Below are positions 31,419 to 33,532 of a stretch of 33,532 bases of DNA, piece after piece (positions within the stretch are counted from its first letter, which is position 1; every line of letters begins with the position of its first letter). A model generated the notes under the pieces. It was given only the letters and a program-made list of their open reading frames with translations, did no database searches and was not told the origin of the DNA. The translations under genes and the position numbers were made by a program. The DNA lies in NCBI GenBank assembly GCA_900315195.1, contig OMYD01000012.1, positions 1 through 33,532 of the forward strand, written 5' to 3'. Source of the stretch: an uncultured Eubacteriales bacterium. Lineage in GTDB: Bacteria; Bacillota; Clostridia; Oscillospirales; Acutalibacteraceae.

Positions 31419-32645
31419 ATGAAATACATTAAGCGAACGCTTGAAAAGAAAATAATTGAAATCAGCAAAGAGTATAGCTGTCTGCTGTTGATCGGTCCGC
31501 GTCAGGTTGGTAAATCGACTATGCTGGAGCATTTGATGGAAGGAACAAACCGTTCAAAGGTCAGCCTTGATGATATGCAGGAGCGCAAGCTTGCGCAGTC
31601 TGATCCGGCGCTGTTTTTGGAGCTGCATCCCGCGCCTGTGTTGATCGACGAGGTACAATATGCGCCCGAGCTGTTTTCATATATCAAAATCAAGGTTGAC
31701 AGCGGTGCGGCGCCCGGTTCCTACTGGTTGACCGGCTCGCAATCCTTTCGTTTGATGGACTTGGCGCAGGAATCGTTGGCTGGCAGAACCGCAATCCTTC
31801 ATTTGTCCGCATTATCGCAGAGTGAGCTTTACGGCAGCGGTGAGACTACTCCTTTTGCTGTTGACCTCCAATCGCTGAACAACAGAAAAAGGGGGCTTGC
31901 GAAGGCGTCGGCAACCGAAATGTATGAGCGGATCTGGCACGGCGCTATGCCCGGTCACCGTAGCGGCAGATATACCGATCGGGATGTTTTCTACAGCTCC
32001 TATGTCCAGAGCTACATCGATCGCGATGTTTCGGATATGATCCCCGGAATAGACAAACTGCTTTACGCGGATTTTATTCGTGCGGCGGCGTGCAGAGCCG
32101 GACAAATGCTGAATGTTCATGACATCGCTATGGATGTCGGCGTCAGCGACGATACAGCAAAGCGCTGGCTGATGGTACTTGAGAAGTCAGAGGTTATCTT
32201 CTATCTGCGTCCGTATTCTAACAATCTGCTGAGTAGGACGATCAAAACGCCTAAGATGTATTTCTTTGATACGGGGTTGGTCGCCTATCTGACAAAGTAC
32301 AGCAGTCCCGAGATATTGATGAACGGCGCTATCAACGGCGCGATCCTCGAAAACTATACCGTTGCGGAAATTCGCAAGACTTACTATAACTGTGCGAAGG
32401 ATTTCATAATGCACTACTACCGCGACAAAGATTCCAACGAGATCGATATGGTGATAGAGAGCGACGGCGAGCTGCACCCGCTCGAAATAAAAAAGAGCAC
32501 TTCTCCGAGCGAGAAGCTGATCTCGGCATTCAAGGTGCTTGACAAAGCCTCCACGCCGCGCGGCACCGGAGCGATCCTCTGCCTGCGAGACGAACTTTCG
32601 GCCATCAACAGGCAATGCTTTATGATACCCATATGGATGATTTGA
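31419..32645 (+). CDS. AAA-family ATPase with C-terminal DUF4143
   Basis: The 408-residue protein has Walker A GPRQVGKS (residues 26-33), Walker B PVLIDEVQ (about 73-80) and a sensor LTGSQSF, then a winged-helix-like middle (DIAMDVGVSDDTAKRWL) and a DUF4143 tail. The tail contains NEIDMVIE followed by LHPLEIKKS, the Asp...GluxLys pattern of the restriction-endonuclease fold seen in this family. Such ATPases are common in Bacteria and Archaea, often near mobile DNA, with unknown function. ATG 31419 is preferred over the TTG-like start at 31392, which lies at the predicted transcription start. It lies in the mobile-looking tail of the window. Confidence 0.88.
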   Translation: MKYIKRTLEKKIIEISKEYSCLLLIGPRQVGKSTMLEHLMEGTNRSKVSLDDMQERKLAQSDPALFLELHPAPVLIDEVQYAPELFSYIKIKVDSGAAPGSYWLTGSQSFRLMDLAQESLAGRTAILHLSALSQSELYGSGETTPFAVDLQSLNNRKRGLAKASATEMYERIWHGAMPGHRSGRYTDRDVFYSSYVQSYIDRDVSDMIPGIDKLLYADFIRAAACRAGQMLNVHDIAMDVGVSDDTAKRWLMVLEKSEVIFYLRPYSNNLLSRTIKTPKMYFFDTGLVAYLTKYSSPEILMNGAINGAILENYTVAEIRKTYYNCAKDFIMHYYRDKDSNEIDMVIESDGELHPLEIKKSTSPSEKLISAFKVLDKASTPRGTGAILCLRDELSAINRQCFMIPIWMI

Positions 32646-32743
32646 TCTTCACCCATATTATAATCGACTTCGGGTCTTTGTAAAGGAATTTTTACCGGAC
32701 AGTTTTCGCTTTTTCCTATATCGCCTCACTGTCGCGATACGTT

Positions 32744-32760
32744 GCGCCACGGCGCGTTTT
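32744..32760 (+). terminator. Weak terminator-like hairpin
   Basis: GCGCC-AC-GGCGC core followed by GTTTTC in the 294-base gap after the ATPase gene. The loop is tight and the T-run short. The remainder of this gap shows no gene. Confidence 0.35.
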
Positions 32761-32875
32761 CATAGTTGAATCGAGAATTTATCCGAGAAAGAATATAACG
32801 CGACACAGGGCAAACGTGGCGGCGTTTTGAAAAGAAAAAAGGCAAGACTGCAAATCTATTTGTTTTCAGATTATA

Positions 32876-32904
32876 TTGAATAACCATGAAGAATGATGTA
32901 TAAT
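32876..32904 (+). promoter_or_regulatory. Promoter of the XRE-type regulator pseudogene
   Basis: TTGAAT (32876-32881) and TATAAT (32899-32904), spacer 17 bases. The original ATG at 32940 follows about 30 bases after the predicted start, behind TGGGAGATCG. Confidence 0.65.
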
Positions 32905-32939
32905 ATAGACATATCTATTTTGGGAGATCGCTGATCGCT

Positions 32940-33497
32940 ATGGCAAATAACGAGTCGAAATAACCGCTTTGTGCTAAAAACATTAAGTATTTGCGTAAGA
33001 AAAGCGGTCTCACACAAGTTCAACTTGGTATTAAACTTAATATTGCCAATAATACGATAGGTCAATATGAGAAAGGTCGTAGAAGGACAGTTAGTGTTAA
33101 GCCAGTCGTTTGTATCGTAAATGTTAAGGCCGCTATTTCTGAAAATAAAAATTTAAAACTTGCTATACGAGATATAAATAAACGTTTTGATAAAATGCGG
33201 CTCTATGAAATACATAAGCAGTTTCTACAATATTCAAAACAATTGGATCAAGACTGGGGTTATGTTCCTTTTGTAAATGTACACTTAAAATCAGCATTTC
33301 TTGCGCAAAATATTGAAGACCAAGTAACAGCGGAATCTCTGTATAATTTAAGTCGAATGGAAAATCTAAAAAAACGAATTGTTGATTTGGTTCGGAATAA
33401 GGGAGAGTTTTACAGAGTAAAAACATTTATTGATATAGTTTTATGGGAATCACTTCAAAAGATCAAGAAGAAACCTGTGTGTTCGCATGTATTATGA
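32940..33497 (+). pseudogene. XRE-family HTH regulator with a stop at codon 8
   Basis: ATG 32940 opens MANNESK, then TAA at 32961-32963, and the same frame continues PLCAKNIKYLRKKSGLTQVQLGIKLNIANN..., a clear XRE helix-turn-helix (about 32967-33090: LTQVQLG turn, IGQYEKGRR end). The stop is one base change from a sense codon. Translation could restart at TTG 32991 but would lose the first helix. The rest (to 33497) is a Lys-rich helical region of about 130 residues that I cannot place. Base composition here is clearly more AT-rich than in the core genome upstream, consistent with acquired DNA. Confidence 0.7.
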
Positions 33498-33532
33498 AAG
33501 CATATTCTGATGCAACTAATCAAGGTGCGTAG

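Overview
The window looks like a Gram-positive Clostridia chromosome of the Ruminococcus / Oscillospiraceae kind. The evidence is a spoIVB-spo0A sporulation pair in the usual Firmicute order, a class A RNase P RNA, an iron-sulfur type PurF, a cohesin-domain surface protein beside a dockerin-bearing secreted protein (cellulosome or amylosome style parts), and paired radical-SAM genes typical of Clostridia. Most of it is ordinary chromosome. The last 3.2 kb (about 30320-33532) looks like mobile or degenerating DNA.

Layout. (1) 1-7683: purine operon purE-purF-purM-purN-purO-purH(AICARFT)-purD on the + strand. Neighbours touch or overlap at several junctions, and one clear promoter lies at 340-368. 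The last two steps of IMP synthesis are split between two proteins: a PurO-type IMP cyclohydrolase and a free-standing AICAR transformylase. Two related ~95-bp hairpin repeats (upstream of purE; between purO and purH) and an array of short palindromes (between purH and purD) interrupt the operon. A small lipoprotein with a Wzz-like domain follows, then a terminator. (2) 8202-10173, - strand: spoIVB then spo0A. Spo0A has Glu where the phosphoacceptor Asp should be. (3) 10343-14045, +: a P-type cation ATPase and the CCA-adding enzyme. (4) 14101-19214, mostly -: malic enzyme, rnpB (on +), two FAD-dependent oxidoreductases, a small membrane exporter-like protein, and a duplicated terminator. (5) 19402-25938, +: VanZ-like protein, MATE transporter, a small one-helix protein, a SpoIVFB-like M50 protease, a radical SAM/B12 protein with its DUF2344 partner, a candidate structured RNA with terminator, and a YhcC-like radical SAM protein. 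(6) 25935-28236, -: a membrane-anchored cohesin protein and a secreted seven-repeat RCC1 protein ending in a dockerin. (7) 28428-30325, +: a secreted protein gene broken by a one-base frameshift and then cut off where a 5'-truncated large serine recombinase begins. (8) 30978-33532: short promoter/terminator units, an AAA ATPase with a DUF4143 tail, and an XRE-type regulator with an in-frame stop at codon 8.

How the genes fit together. Purine synthesis forms one transcription unit. SpoIVB, Spo0A and the M50 protease belong to one sporulation signalling pathway: SpoIVB is known to trigger SpoIVFB-dependent sigma-K processing in Bacillus. The cohesin and dockerin proteins could bind each other at the cell surface. 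The points most worth a second look are the Spo0A receiver with a degenerate phosphorylation site, the lipid-anchored Wzz-like domain, the terminator that overlaps a ribosome binding site at 21280-21315, and the cohesin/dockerin-RCC1 pair. All function calls come from reading motifs by eye; no database search was possible.
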